The translations under genes were made by a program, and so were the position numbers. The notes under the pieces were generated by a model, which saw only the letters and a program-made list of their open reading frames with translations, did not search any database and was not told the DNA's origin. A stretch of DNA of 64,000 nt, from the NCBI RefSeq assembly GCF_042676245.1, contig NZ_JBHTKA010000008.1, positions 186,001 through 250,000 of the forward strand, written 5' to 3'. Source of the stretch: Ohtaekwangia kribbensis. GTDB taxonomy: Bacteria; Bacteroidota; Bacteroidia; Cytophagales; Cyclobacteriaceae. Of the stretch, positions 43,141 through 52,030 are shown piece after piece. How positions within the stretch are numbered: the stretch's first letter is position 1; every line of letters starts with the position of its first letter.

Positions 43141-44219
43141 ATACCCAGATCGCGACAAGCTCTGTATATATCTCTCCACTCATCGCGTGGCTTAACTACC
43201 GTCTCCAGGTATTCCTGCCACACAATTTTATCCTGCACCGGATCTTTCACCACTGCCCCTATGATACCGGCTGCAAGATCGGCTGCTTTCAAAGAGCCAT
43301 CACCAAAATATGCAGCCATAGCCATACCGCTGTTTACTACAGATATAGCTTCCGCTGTGCTGAGTGTACCAGACGGAACTTTGATCTTTGTTTTACCATC
43401 CAGCGTTACACCGGAACGAAGCTCTCTGAAAATAGTAACGATGCGTTTGATCTCGGCTACAGCCGGTGGCTCTGCAGGAAGCTCCATAATTTTCTCGAAG
43501 CTCTGTACGCGTCTGCGAACAATATCAATCTCCTCGTCCATGTTATCAGGCAATGGAAGGATGACCGTATTGAATCTTCGCTTCAACGCACCTGACAATT
43601 CGTTAACACCTTTATCGCGGTTGTTTGCAGTAGCTATTACATTAAAGCCTTTTACTGCCTGTACTTCGGTGTTCAACTCTGGTATCGGCATCGTCTTTTC
43701 GGAAAGTATAGTAATCAGTGTATCCTGCACATCCGAACCTATACGTGTCAGTTCTTCAATGCGGGCAATTTTACCATCGCGCATTGCCTGCATAACCGGT
43801 GTCTCCACTAAAGCTTTTTCAGATGGACCTTCTGCCAACAGACGCGCATAATTCCAGCCGTAGCGTATCGCTTCTTCACCGGTTCCTGCTGTACCTTGTA
43901 CGATGAGTGTAGAATTGCCGGATATAGCAGCCGCGAGATGTTCAGACACCCACGACTTTGCGGTACCTGGTAAACCATATAGCAGCAATGCGCGATCGGT
44001 TGTGAGTGTAGCCACAGCAATCTCAATAAGCCTTCGATTGCCTATATATTTCGGAGTTACCTCAAAACCATTCTTAAGCTTGCCGCCTAAAATATAGGTT
44101 ACTACAGCCTGCGGTGATAAACTCCAGTTAGGCGGACGTTTTTCAGTGTCTGCTTTTCGCAGTTCGTCCAGCTCGTGGGCAAATAACTGTTCAGCGTGTT
44201 GTCTTAATAATGTACTCAT
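43137..44219 (-). CDS. MoxR-type AAA+ ATPase
   Basis: The 360 residues have Walker A LLYGLPGTAKSWVSEHLA, Walker B-like ARIEELTRIGSDVQDTLITI, sensor-1 region FNVIATANNRDKGVNELSGA, then LKRRFNTVILPLPDN with an arginine finger. The pattern is that of the MoxR family, which acts as unfoldase or metal-insertion chaperone together with VWA proteins. Its start overlaps the DUF5691 stop by four bases (44216-44219) and its stop overlaps the next start. A coupled assembly is implied. Cytoplasmic. Confidence 0.92.
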   Translation of the reverse strand: MSTLLRQHAEQLFAHELDELRKADTEKRPPNWSLSPQAVVTYILGGKLKNGFEVTPKYIGNRRLIEIAVATLTTDRALLLYGLPGTAKSWVSEHLAAAISGNSTLIVQGTAGTGEEAIRYGWNYARLLAEGPSEKALVETPVMQAMRDGKIARIEELTRIGSDVQDTLITILSEKTMPIPELNTEVQAVKGFNVIATANNRDKGVNELSGALKRRFNTVILPLPDNMDEEIDIVRRRVQSFEKIMELPAEPPAVAEIKRIVTIFRELRSGVTLDGKTKIKVPSGTLSTAEAISVVNSGMAMAAYFGDGSLKAADLAAGIIGAVVKDPVQDKIVWQEYLETVVKPRDEWRDIYRACRDLGI

Positions 44220-45709
44220 GCGTTAAAGGATTGCAGGGTTTGTAGTTTAATCGTTAGTAGTCTGGCGAGCTCATCACTCTGGCTCTTCCAGTACACTTTT
44301 TTATTTTCATCGTTGGGAATAAAGGAATCGAGTATATCCAATATACCAACCGGAATCAACGCCATTACCGGGCGATAGAACGTGCGATTGTAGGAATATA
44401 CTTCATGGGCCGTTTGTGCGAGTATAGCTTTCGCTAATTCCATACTCCATTCCACATCACTGTTGGCCATCAAACCAATGATATCATGGGGACTATCCTT
44501 GAGGAATTTCAGCGCATAACGATCGCGATCGACTGCCGGTAATGCACCAATCATTGATACCACAGAACTTCGAATTATATCGCGATCAGCCTTGTCCAAT
44601 ATATACTTTATCCATTCCTGATCCTTGAACCGAATGGCAGCCATGGCTATAGCCGGAAGATAGAAGGCCGTATTCTTTTCTTTCTGAACCAACTCTATAA
44701 TTTCCGGAGTCGAATGAGACAGGTGCTGATTCCAGAACGATGGCGGCACAGCGGATATAAGCTGGGCCAGAATATATTTACTGTCCGTTACGTTTTTATC
44801 GCTGCTGAGTTTTTCAATACCTGTTTTAAAAACAGCATCGGGAACGGCTACCGATTCATCTACCTGAAGCATTGTCTTATTGATCATACCGAGTAGCGCC
44901 TTGCCGGTTTTAATGCCTACAGCTTCCGAAAGTATATTTCTATAATTCTGAACAACAGCAGACTCTGGTATCAATTTCAGCAATTCAAGACTGGCGTTGT
45001 TTACCTTCTGACCTTTTTCTTTTAAACTCTCCAACCACGGCAAATCACTCTTTGACAGATTGATCTTGAGTATATCCAGGAAAGATACTTTTTCATTGGC
45101 ACCTTCCGTTGTCCAGGTTGATTCAAGTATATTTCGTCCTTCCTCCGGATTCGCTATACGAAGTTCACGCAACACTTCTTTTCGTTGCTCGGGTGTGCCG
45201 GTGTCCCATACAGTTTTCGCATCCTCCGCAGGCAAACTAAAATTCCATGGCGGGTTTATAGTCGCCAGCCACAGTCCGCGATTACCAGTCACCTCCACAA
45301 TCACCTTGCGTAATTCTTTTTTACGCAGTGCTATATCCAGCAGTGCCGGTATCATTTCCGGAGACACAACCTCCTGTCTGGACGCACAAGTCTGTAACCA
45401 CAAATACAAAAGTTGTGGCAACTCTTCGTCCAGTATAATCTTCAGCGTGTCGTTGGCCTGCGTTGAGCAATACTGCTTTGTCTCAACTGCCGCTTCAACA
45501 GACTTAACCGCATTGAAATCCAACGGGTGTGCTCCGCCTTGTCTGAATTGGTATACAAGTGAGGTGAATCGAAGGAAATCTTCTTCATGATTACCGGATG
45601 CCACGAGATCATATTCCTGCGCGATCGAAGCAGGAATATCAGCTACACGAAGTGATGCCTTTTCACTTCCGAGCAATGCTTTATTGACTATATCTTCCCA
45701 CGATTTCAT
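44216..45709 (-). CDS. DUF5691 family protein
   Basis: The 497 residues begin MKSWEDIVNKALLGSEKASL. The remainder is helical and HEAT-like in rhythm (LRELRIANPEEGRNILESTW, later LAQLISAVPPSFWNQHLSH and DIIRSSVVSMIGALPAVDRD). I recognise the family only by its constant neighbourhood and by the opening, which matches DUF5691. A role as scaffold for the MoxR-VWA machine is plausible. Start overlaps the SWIM gene stop by four bases (45706-45709). No catalytic motif is seen. Confidence 0.8.
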   Translation of the reverse strand: MKSWEDIVNKALLGSEKASLRVADIPASIAQEYDLVASGNHEEDFLRFTSLVYQFRQGGAHPLDFNAVKSVEAAVETKQYCSTQANDTLKIILDEELPQLLYLWLQTCASRQEVVSPEMIPALLDIALRKKELRKVIVEVTGNRGLWLATINPPWNFSLPAEDAKTVWDTGTPEQRKEVLRELRIANPEEGRNILESTWTTEGANEKVSFLDILKINLSKSDLPWLESLKEKGQKVNNASLELLKLIPESAVVQNYRNILSEAVGIKTGKALLGMINKTMLQVDESVAVPDAVFKTGIEKLSSDKNVTDSKYILAQLISAVPPSFWNQHLSHSTPEIIELVQKEKNTAFYLPAIAMAAIRFKDQEWIKYILDKADRDIIRSSVVSMIGALPAVDRDRYALKFLKDSPHDIIGLMANSDVEWSMELAKAILAQTAHEVYSYNRTFYRPVMALIPVGILDILDSFIPNDENKKVYWKSQSDELARLLTIKLQTLQSFNA

Positions 45710-47022
45710 GCCAGCAGTATATATTGATTATCTACCCATACACCCATTGGTTCAAAACTATGTTCACGACCCAGTGCAAATAACCGCACGGGTTTCCCTC
45801 CGCTTACGGACATCAGTTTCCACAGCTGTGCAAAATTATGGCTGATGGTTACGCCATTACCCTGTTCATCTTTCAATATCCATTGATTGGACACTTTATA
45901 GGGAACAACATTTTCAACCACCACGGGCGTGGTATATATCCACGGATTTATAGCATACGCATCAGCTGCCGATGCAAGTGCATCACTCCAGTGGCGGAAA
46001 CCATGAATATCCGATTTTGCTGTAACGCTATACTGCTGTTTGATAAGCGCGCGTTGCGGATTTACACCTTTATAGTATACCACTTCAGCATCGATGCATG
46101 AACCGGGTAAAAGATTTATAGCCGGCAACTGTCCTTTAACATAAAACTGAAGGATGAGTGCATATTTTTTCGAGCGTACTCCATATAGCCAGTTGCGCTC
46201 GGTGGTAAGATTATCTTCTTTATCAGTCCGTTTCGCCAGCACAAACCATTCATCGCGAACACCTGTCTCATTCTTTAGTTCGTCCTGGTTTTGCGTAAAG
46301 CCAATCAGTGATTTCAATTCTTCCTGTAATTCAACTGACAAAGAATCGAACCGGGTAAATCCTTCGAGTACGAGGTATATACGAATCAATTGATCGAGGA
46401 ATGGTGTCTGCCATCCATCCTGGTAGAACGATGTATCGCGAAGCGATCGCACCATCGCAGCGAGTCCGGTGGCCTGCGCATCAACCATTCGCCTTGCCAT
46501 TGTCTCAAAGTACGATGGGTCTTTACCGGGTATATTTATCAGGCCGTTGCGTATAATATCGCCAATCCAGAGTCGCAGATCCGCCATACCATCTTCCACA
46601 CGTTTCATCCGGTTCTCCTGTCGTTTGGCTTGTGCCACAGGATCGGCCTTCTTTTCTTTTTCCTTCTCCTGCTTCTCTGTCTTTTTCTCTTCGCGTTCGT
46701 TTCGTTTATCCAGCCATCCCGTTACCCAGTCGGGTTCGGCAGCCTGATTAAACAATTTTTTATCGCGCGCATACAGCAGCAGCAATCCAAGTCCATGCTT
46801 GCATGGAAACTTGCGACTGGGGCAGGAGCACTTGAAAGCAATGTTGCCAAGATCAATTTGTGTTTGATACGGAAGCTTACCACTTCCCTGGCACTCGCCC
46901 CACAACGCGCGGTCACTCCATTCGCGCTTTACCCACTTGGAAGGATTGGCTAATTCTTTTCCTGATTTTTTTGAGGAATCATCAGGAGCCATCGCCAGAA
47001 TTTGTTCTTCAGAGAAATTCAT
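45706..47022 (-). CDS. SWIM zinc-finger protein, first gene of the MoxR operon
   Basis: The 438 residues start MNFSEEQILAMAPDDSSKKS. The SWIM finger is at about residues 55-85, FKCSCPSRKFPCKHGLGLLL, with the CxCx(n)CxH pattern that binds zinc and nucleic acid or protein. A strongly charged stretch follows (RNEREEKKTEKQEKEKEKKA), then a long helical domain and a beta-rich end. SWIM proteins of this group stand at the head of the DUF5691/MoxR/DUF5682/VWA operon in many bacteria. It may give the complex its target. It starts about 95 bases after the membrane-protein gene's stop. Confidence 0.88.
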   Translation of the reverse strand: MNFSEEQILAMAPDDSSKKSGKELANPSKWVKREWSDRALWGECQGSGKLPYQTQIDLGNIAFKCSCPSRKFPCKHGLGLLLLYARDKKLFNQAAEPDWVTGWLDKRNEREEKKTEKQEKEKEKKADPVAQAKRQENRMKRVEDGMADLRLWIGDIIRNGLINIPGKDPSYFETMARRMVDAQATGLAAMVRSLRDTSFYQDGWQTPFLDQLIRIYLVLEGFTRFDSLSVELQEELKSLIGFTQNQDELKNETGVRDEWFVLAKRTDKEDNLTTERNWLYGVRSKKYALILQFYVKGQLPAINLLPGSCIDAEVVYYKGVNPQRALIKQQYSVTAKSDIHGFRHWSDALASAADAYAINPWIYTTPVVVENVVPYKVSNQWILKDEQGNGVTISHNFAQLWKLMSVSGGKPVRLFALGREHSFEPMGVWVDNQYILLA

Positions 47023-47116
47023 TGCAATAAACAGGTCGGTCTGGCAAGTATACTTAAAAAATGTATTTAGTCGTGGCAGACAAGGCCTGAATTATATCGC
47101 TGATGTAAATTAAATT

Positions 47117-47617
47117 TTAGCGACTGAATAAGGTTCGTCCTCTAAAACCAACAACAATAAAATCAGCAAACGCCAACCAAAATATAATATGGCCAACCGG
47201 GAATAATATGTCTGCTACATCATCGGAAATCAGTGCAAAATCACTGAGCGGTACTGGTATAAAAAAGAAGAGTACAGCCAGCAACTTCATTATACTCAAA
47301 TGATCTTCTGACTTCTTACGAATAAAATACAACGTGTACGCAAGCGGTATAAAAAAATATGGTAATGCCATTAATTGATCAGCACCTGTCAAATGCAGGA
47401 TCTTAAACAAGACTCCAAGTATGAAAACAAAAATTGAAGCTGTAAAAAATTTATAGAAAACTGATTTCTTAAACATTCCATTAATCAGCATCACCATCAT
47501 GCACATAATTTCTGCTACGGTGATCCATACCCCGGTCTCCACAACGAAAGGGAAAAATAAACTGATGCATGCCAACAACAGTAACAAAACAATAACCGTC
47601 AAAAGAAATCGATTCAT
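47117..47617 (-). CDS. small membrane protein with a GldL-like segment
   Basis: The 166 residues contain five to six hydrophobic helices: MNRFLLTVIVLLLLLACISL, WITVAEIMCMMVMLINGMF and FFTASIFVFILGVLFKILHL followed by TGADQLM. The motif GVLFKILHLTGAD is like the GALFKIxHWPGA stretch of GldL and other Bacteroidota membrane proteins, often in groups of four-helix DoxX-like proteins. No soluble domain. Function unknown. It lies just upstream of the SWIM operon on the same strand and might belong to the transcript. Confidence 0.7.
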   Translation of the reverse strand: MNRFLLTVIVLLLLLACISLFFPFVVETGVWITVAEIMCMMVMLINGMFKKSVFYKFFTASIFVFILGVLFKILHLTGADQLMALPYFFIPLAYTLYFIRKKSEDHLSIMKLLAVLFFFIPVPLSDFALISDDVADILFPVGHIIFWLAFADFIVVGFRGRTLFSR

Positions 47618-47667
47618 ATGCTATAAGAAGCACAAGATAATAATTTCAATATTGAAAATATTGAATG

Positions 47668-47700
47668 AAAAAGCCTGCTCGTCAAAAAGACTTGCAGGCT
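47668..47700 (-). terminator. terminator of the DUF4382 gene
   Basis: AGCCTGC (47672-47678) pairs with GCAGGCT (47694-47700); on the minus strand the hairpin is followed by TTTTTC. It lies 60 bases after the stop at 47760 and before the membrane-protein gene. Confidence 0.7.
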
Positions 47701-47759
47701 CTTCATCGAAAACAGTATCCGCCAATGTTTAACTTAAAACCTGAAAACCACCCCAGGGT

Positions 47760-48527
47760 TTATTGCGAGATACTTACCACTCCCAGATCTGTTACCGAAC
47801 CAATGGAAACTGTAACACCTGTTTTTTCTGTTGACTCGTAACCTGTTTTAGGACTGAACTTCACTGTGTAGGTTCCAGCATCAACAGCACGTAATAAAAA
47901 TTTACCGGTTACATCGGTATAGGCTGTTGCAACGGTATCGCCACTCGCTGCTACAGCAAATACTGCAGGCGTTGCCTCAAGCGGAGTAACTGTACCTTTT
48001 ATAGCACCACTTGTTGCTTCGCTTAACGTGCGGATTACCGGTTTGAGACTGTAGCTTCCGTTACCTTCATTTACGATGGAACGAGCAGCATCGAAATCAA
48101 GTGTCATGCGATACGTAACACCTTCTACCAAATCAGCCTGAACATTAAGTTTCAATCCTGACATTTGTGCGCTCGGAGTTGCAAGAGGTTTGGTAACACC
48201 ATTAATCTTTACACTGTTGTCGTCACCAAGAACCAAACGTATCTGCGATACACGCCCTGCCGGTAATTCAATAGAACCCAACAGCGTGTCCAATCCATTG
48301 GTAAGCTCGAGCACATTATATATACCAGGCTTAATGTCCAAAGTTTGCCAGCCGGAGTTTTGTTCACCAGACGAAGCATGAATCTCTACTTCCTGAATAT
48401 CAATATTCACTTCTTCATAATCGCCAGGGGCATCCGTTAACCGAATTTCCAGTTTAGCATTGGAGTCATCATTGCTACACGCAGTCGCCAGACCCGCTAC
48501 AAGAAATAAATACATCAATCTTTTCAT
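47760..48527 (-). CDS. DUF4382 lipoprotein with a carboxypeptidase-regulatory-like domain
   Basis: The ATG at 48527 gives MKRLMYLFLVAGLATACSND, a lipoprotein signal with lipobox ATAC; the frame opens earlier at 48557. Next is the DUF4382 domain (KLEIRLTDAPGDYEEVNIDI, then QEVEIHASSGEQNSGWQTLD and VLELTNGLDTLLGSIELPAG, RVSQIRLVLG). The last 80 residues read as a carboxypeptidase-regulatory-like beta sandwich (AIKGTVTPLEATPAVFAVAA, later GKFLLRAVDAGTYTVKFSPK). Such proteins sit on the outer membrane of Bacteroidota. Function unknown. Single gene with its own terminator. Confidence 0.9.
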   Translation of the reverse strand: MKRLMYLFLVAGLATACSNDDSNAKLEIRLTDAPGDYEEVNIDIQEVEIHASSGEQNSGWQTLDIKPGIYNVLELTNGLDTLLGSIELPAGRVSQIRLVLGDDNSVKINGVTKPLATPSAQMSGLKLNVQADLVEGVTYRMTLDFDAARSIVNEGNGSYSLKPVIRTLSEATSGAIKGTVTPLEATPAVFAVAASGDTVATAYTDVTGKFLLRAVDAGTYTVKFSPKTGYESTEKTGVTVSIGSVTDLGVVSISQ

Positions 48528-48802
48528 AATCATTGATTTTTTAAATGAGTTCACCATGAAGCATCACTAGCAGCTTCAACCTTATAGCACATAGTTCCGC
48601 CTCCGCCCCCAAACGGTTCAACGGCTATTTCCCTTTGTTTATCGCTGCTTTCAGAAACTTGAACCCGACATCATCCAAGCGCTGATAAATCTTAAAAAAT
48701 ACCAGCCACATATTTTCAATTCTTATAGGGGTTAAGAAAACGTGGGTTGTCATCTAGCCGAGGCAACAGAAGAACAAAATCATGGGCGAACACGGATATT
48801 AC

Positions 48803-49798
48803 ATGCGCATTGAAAGGAGTACAATCAAAGGTTGTTCGAATTCTTTCTTACTGATTATGCTTTCGCTACTGTGTTGGTCATGCAATGACGATGGTCTTGT
48901 CGGTATCGAGAATGCTACAGAGGTACATACGAAATTATCCGAGTATACAATCTTTCAGGGAAAATTATCAGACCTGGAACCAACGAATAATTTCAAAGTA
49001 TACGAACTCAGCACAGAACTATTTTCAGACTATGCCGAAAAACAACGTCTCATAAAAATTCCGGAAGGACATACACTAATATCACGCAACGATGGGTTGC
49101 CTGATTTTCCGGAGGGCACCATACTGGTAAAAACGTTCTATTATTATAATGACAAACGTGATCATACAAAAGGCAGAAAAATTATCGAGACGCGCTTGTT
49201 AATAAAAGAAAACGCGCGATGGAATGTCGCTACCTATATATGGAATGAAAGTCAGGACGATGCCTTCCTCATAACTACCGGATTGGACAAGACTGTTAAC
49301 TGGATCGATGCAAAAGGCGAAGGTAAAGTGATTGCCTATCGTATTCCTTCGCACCGCGAATGCACTTCGTGTCATTATAACAGCAATACTATATTTCCGA
49401 TTGGGCCAAAACTTCGAAACCTCAATAAAGATGTATTGCGAAATGGTATCGTAATCAATCAGCTTACGCATTTATATAATGAAGGTATCATAAACGAAGT
49501 CGAGCCTTCGTCCATTTCTGTACTGCCCGCGTGGCAAGACGCGGCTAAATATACCGTAGCCCAACGCACACGCGCTTACCTGGACATCCAATGCGCTCAT
49601 TGTCACAATCCTCTGGGCATGGCTTCCGACAGAGGTTTGAATCTGAGCTATGAGACCGATTTAAACCACACTGATATACCTGACAACAAGCGCAGAATTA
49701 TTGAAAGAATGGAAACACTGGAGATGCCTTTTATCGGCACAACCGTGGTACATGCCGAAGGGCTGGAGTTGGTTAAGGCTTACATGGAGAGTTTATAA
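48803..49798 (+). CDS. SO2930-type dihaem c-type cytochrome lipoprotein
   Basis: I prefer the ATG at 48803 (MRIERSTIKGCSNSFLLIML) because it gives a lipoprotein signal ending SLLCWSC; a start at 48782 would add seven residues. The mature part contains two haem sites, HRECTSCHYNS and DIQCAHCHNPL, both CxxCH. In between lie VIAYRIPSHRE and RNLNKDVLRNG. This matches the SO2930 family of dihaem cytochromes. It would be in the periplasm or on the outer membrane and carry electrons. It is followed after 10 bases by a beta-barrel gene, so they are likely co-expressed. Confidence 0.85.
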   Translation: MRIERSTIKGCSNSFLLIMLSLLCWSCNDDGLVGIENATEVHTKLSEYTIFQGKLSDLEPTNNFKVYELSTELFSDYAEKQRLIKIPEGHTLISRNDGLPDFPEGTILVKTFYYYNDKRDHTKGRKIIETRLLIKENARWNVATYIWNESQDDAFLITTGLDKTVNWIDAKGEGKVIAYRIPSHRECTSCHYNSNTIFPIGPKLRNLNKDVLRNGIVINQLTHLYNEGIINEVEPSSISVLPAWQDAAKYTVAQRTRAYLDIQCAHCHNPLGMASDRGLNLSYETDLNHTDIPDNKRRIIERMETLEMPFIGTTVVHAEGLELVKAYMESL

Positions 49799-49808
49799 AC
49801 TATACCAC

Positions 49809-50519
49809 ATGCAATTCAGGCTATATATACTATTCCTGCTGCTTCCCGTTGCGGCACAATGTCAACAGGAAAAGTCAAGAGGATTTACGGCCATCGGTCT
49901 GATGGGCTCGTTCGACTACACCAGCCGAACGCTTGATTTCAGTTCTAACAATGAATGGACAAAAGCTACGCGCAATAAAAACGAAACAGGCCACACCGGG
50001 TTCACTGTACACTCACAAGTGCGCTATAAATTCAATAACCGGGTATATCTGGAAGGTGGAGTTGGATATGCTAACCGGAGCTATAAAACAAAATTCGAAG
50101 ATCTGCAGTGGACGCCCGATGATGCCTCCCTGCCAATGAAAAGCAGAACGATTTACCGCTTCAAGTATATTACGCTTCCGCTGAATATTAATTACGGAAT
50201 TTATACTCATAAAAAGATCAGGCTATTTGCAACGGCTGGAATTGCCACCAACATCTTTCTTGCGAAGCGAACCAAAGTGCACTCCTCATTTGCTAATGGA
50301 AGCGACAGCGACTATGCATTTTCCAAACGTGCGGGCTATACTACATTCTCTGCTATGGCAAGCGGTGGAGTTGGTATTGATTACCAGATCATGAAACGAT
50401 TTGCATTACGGGTAGAACCGTATTACCAGCGCACCATACGATCTATTACAGTTGATGACGACACGAAGGAGTATATCTATGCATTTGGTTTATCTACGGG
50501 AATGTTCTACTCTTTCTAG
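49809..50519 (+). CDS. outer-membrane beta-barrel protein
   Basis: The ATG at 49809 gives MQFRLYILFLLLPVAAQCQQ, a signal peptide; the longer frame from 49701 overlaps the cytochrome gene. The mature 217 residues alternate in beta-barrel manner (YKFNNRVYLEGGVGYANRSY, RFKYITLPLNINYGIYTHKK, FALRVEPYYQRTIRSITVDD) and end with YIYAFGLSTGMFYSF with a terminal Phe. This is typical of Bacteroidota outer-membrane barrel proteins. It directly follows the dihaem cytochrome, which suggests an electron-transfer pair. Its stop lies inside a 20-bp tandem duplication. Confidence 0.85.
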   Translation: MQFRLYILFLLLPVAAQCQQEKSRGFTAIGLMGSFDYTSRTLDFSSNNEWTKATRNKNETGHTGFTVHSQVRYKFNNRVYLEGGVGYANRSYKTKFEDLQWTPDDASLPMKSRTIYRFKYITLPLNINYGIYTHKKIRLFATAGIATNIFLAKRTKVHSSFANGSDSDYAFSKRAGYTTFSAMASGGVGIDYQIMKRFALRVEPYYQRTIRSITVDDDTKEYIYAFGLSTGMFYSF

Positions 50520-50538
50520 GAATGTTCTGCTCTTTCTA
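50499..50538. repeat. 20-bp tandem duplication over a stop codon
   Basis: GGAATGTTCTACTCTTTCTA (50499-50518) is repeated with one change at 50519-50538. The duplication spans the stop of the barrel gene (50517-50519). Confidence 0.85.
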
Positions 50539-50749
50539 GTTGAATACCAACCATTCCACAACGTATGGTCTATGCTTTTCTATAAAGAACACGACCAACT
50601 GAATTATACACGTTCCAACAAGTGGATTTTTGTCGCAATTCGCCTCCCTCAAAGTCGTTTTTCGCCAACCATCAGACCGGGTTATTGTACTATGTTTGTA
50701 ATGTCAAAACGAAAACAACAAAATAGCAAACCCTAAAACAACTTATATT

Positions 50750-51178
50750 ATGGAAACAACAACTAAAGCCGCCATCACCGTTGAAGCAACAATCAAAGCT
50801 CCTATAGAAAAAGTATGGACGATGTGGTCAGAACCCAATCACATTATGCAGTGGTGCCAGGCATCTGAAGATTGGCATGCACCGTATGCAGACAATGATC
50901 TGCGCAAGGATGGCAAATTCAAGACAACAATGGCCGCTAAAGATGGCAGTTTCAGTTTTGACTTTGAAGGTGTATATAGCAACGTTGAAAAACACAAAGT
51001 AATTGAATACGCTATGTCGGATGGAAGAAAAGTAAAGATCGTTTTTACTTCCAACGGCAATGAGACAAAAGTGTCTGAGACATTTGATCCCGAAGATACA
51101 AACCCTATCGAAATGCAACGCGGTGGCTGGCAGGCAATTCTTGATAACTTCAAGACATACGTTGAGACTAACGTATAA
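50750..51178 (+). CDS. SRPBCC (AHSA1-like) protein
   Basis: The 142 residues start METTTKAAITVEATIKAPIE, then KVWTMWSEPNHIMQWCQASE and later GSFSFDFEGVYSNVEKHKVI, EYAMSDGRKVKIVFTSNGNE. This is the START/SRPBCC fold of the AHSA1 group, which binds a hydrophobic ligand in a deep pocket. It ends with GGWQAILDNFKTYVE, as usual. Cytoplasmic. Another member of the fold is at 52562. The ligand is unknown. Confidence 0.9.
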   Translation: METTTKAAITVEATIKAPIEKVWTMWSEPNHIMQWCQASEDWHAPYADNDLRKDGKFKTTMAAKDGSFSFDFEGVYSNVEKHKVIEYAMSDGRKVKIVFTSNGNETKVSETFDPEDTNPIEMQRGGWQAILDNFKTYVETNV

Positions 51179-51202
51179 TTCCGTCATCAACAATTTTTAT
51201 CA

Positions 51203-51499
51203 ATGACTGTTTCGAAGAGCATTCCTTGCGTTTGTAAAAACCGACATCAATACTATAAAAGCAGTCATTGTCCAACCTGCCCGGTTTGCGAAGAACAACG
51301 CAAACCGGTAGCAGGTTTTGCCGCGTTACTCGCTGCTCCCGCCAGGCGCGCATTAGAAAATGCGGGCATTAGAACATTGCAACAACTTGCACAAAAAAAT
51401 GAAGCTGATATACTAACGCTTCATGGTATGGGACCATCCTCTATACCCAAGCTGCGCGAGGCCTTGAAATCTGCAGGGCTCGTCTTTAATAAAAAGTAG
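51203..51499 (+). CDS. zinc-ribbon plus helix-hairpin-helix (RNA polymerase alpha-CTD-like) protein
   Basis: The 98 residues have a Cys cluster near the start (CVCKNRHQYYKSSHCPTCPV, then CEEQRKPVAG) that should bind zinc. Next is a helix-hairpin-helix domain (ARRALENAGIRTLQQLAQKN, then EADILTLHGMGPSSIPKLRE and ALKSAGLVF), like the C-terminal domain of RNA polymerase alpha subunit. It would bind DNA non-specifically or a protein partner. It follows the SRPBCC gene by 24 bases. Known only as a small Bacteroidota family. Confidence 0.8.
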   Translation: MTVSKSIPCVCKNRHQYYKSSHCPTCPVCEEQRKPVAGFAALLAAPARRALENAGIRTLQQLAQKNEADILTLHGMGPSSIPKLREALKSAGLVFNKK

Positions 51500-51527
51500 T
51501 TTTCTTACTATAGCTGACTGTGTATAC

Positions 51528-52010
51528 CTATATTTCCTGCTCGTAAAGTTTGAGTCCGCGCTGCAATCGGTTAATTGATTTAGCCATCCGGTCAATCTTC
51601 GTTTCTTCCTTTTTCGCGGAGTATATATAATCGATGTAGAACTTTTGTTCGCTTTCGGAAAGTGAATTAAAAAACTTTAGTGCTTGTGGTTCGTCTTGCA
51701 GGCAAAGCAACATTTCTTCGGGCACTTCCAATGGTTCATTATCGGGGTATAGAATTATATGAACTTTATCACCAACATCTTTCTTGATTTTCTTTCTGAT
51801 CTCCGCTTTTACCGGCAAAAATAATTTGCCATTACCCATGGGCATGAGGTGATACTTTCGTATTTCATAACCATCAATTGTGCCGCGCACTTTTACCCAG
51901 CCAAAATGAGCTTTTTTATCCTGAGGTATTTCCGGTATACGCGCGAATGTCCAACCACCCTTGCCTTCAAATCTTTCGAGTATATATTTTTTATTGATGA
52001 GCGGTTTCAT
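51528..52010 (-). CDS. YdeI/OmdA family protein with DUF1905 domain
   Basis: The 160 residues begin MKPLINKKYILERFEGKGGW and contain the DUF1905 domain (FARIPEIPQDKKAHFGWVKV, then RGTIDGYEIRKYHLMPMGNG and LFLPVKAEIRKKIKKDVGDK). The C-terminal OmdA/YdeI-like segment is EPQALKFFNSLSESEQKFYI, then DYIYSAKKEETKIDRMAKSI, NRLQRG. YdeI-type proteins are tied to resistance to polymyxin-like agents in enteric bacteria, but Bacteroidota members are uncharacterised. Cytoplasmic. The palindrome at 52031 lies upstream of its start. Confidence 0.85.
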   Translation of the reverse strand: MKPLINKKYILERFEGKGGWTFARIPEIPQDKKAHFGWVKVRGTIDGYEIRKYHLMPMGNGKLFLPVKAEIRKKIKKDVGDKVHIILYPDNEPLEVPEEMLLCLQDEPQALKFFNSLSESEQKFYIDYIYSAKKEETKIDRMAKSINRLQRGLKLYEQEI

Positions 52011-52030
52011 GAATGATCAAAATACAAATA

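Noticed and set aside
42619..43851. A 410-codon open frame on the plus strand
   Set aside because: It lies wholly antisense to the DUF5682 and MoxR genes, whose motifs are clear; the frame has no recognisable domain.
46390..46953. A 187-codon plus-strand frame
   Set aside because: It is antisense to the SWIM gene and has low-complexity Phe/Leu runs that come from the Lys/Glu stretch on the other strand.
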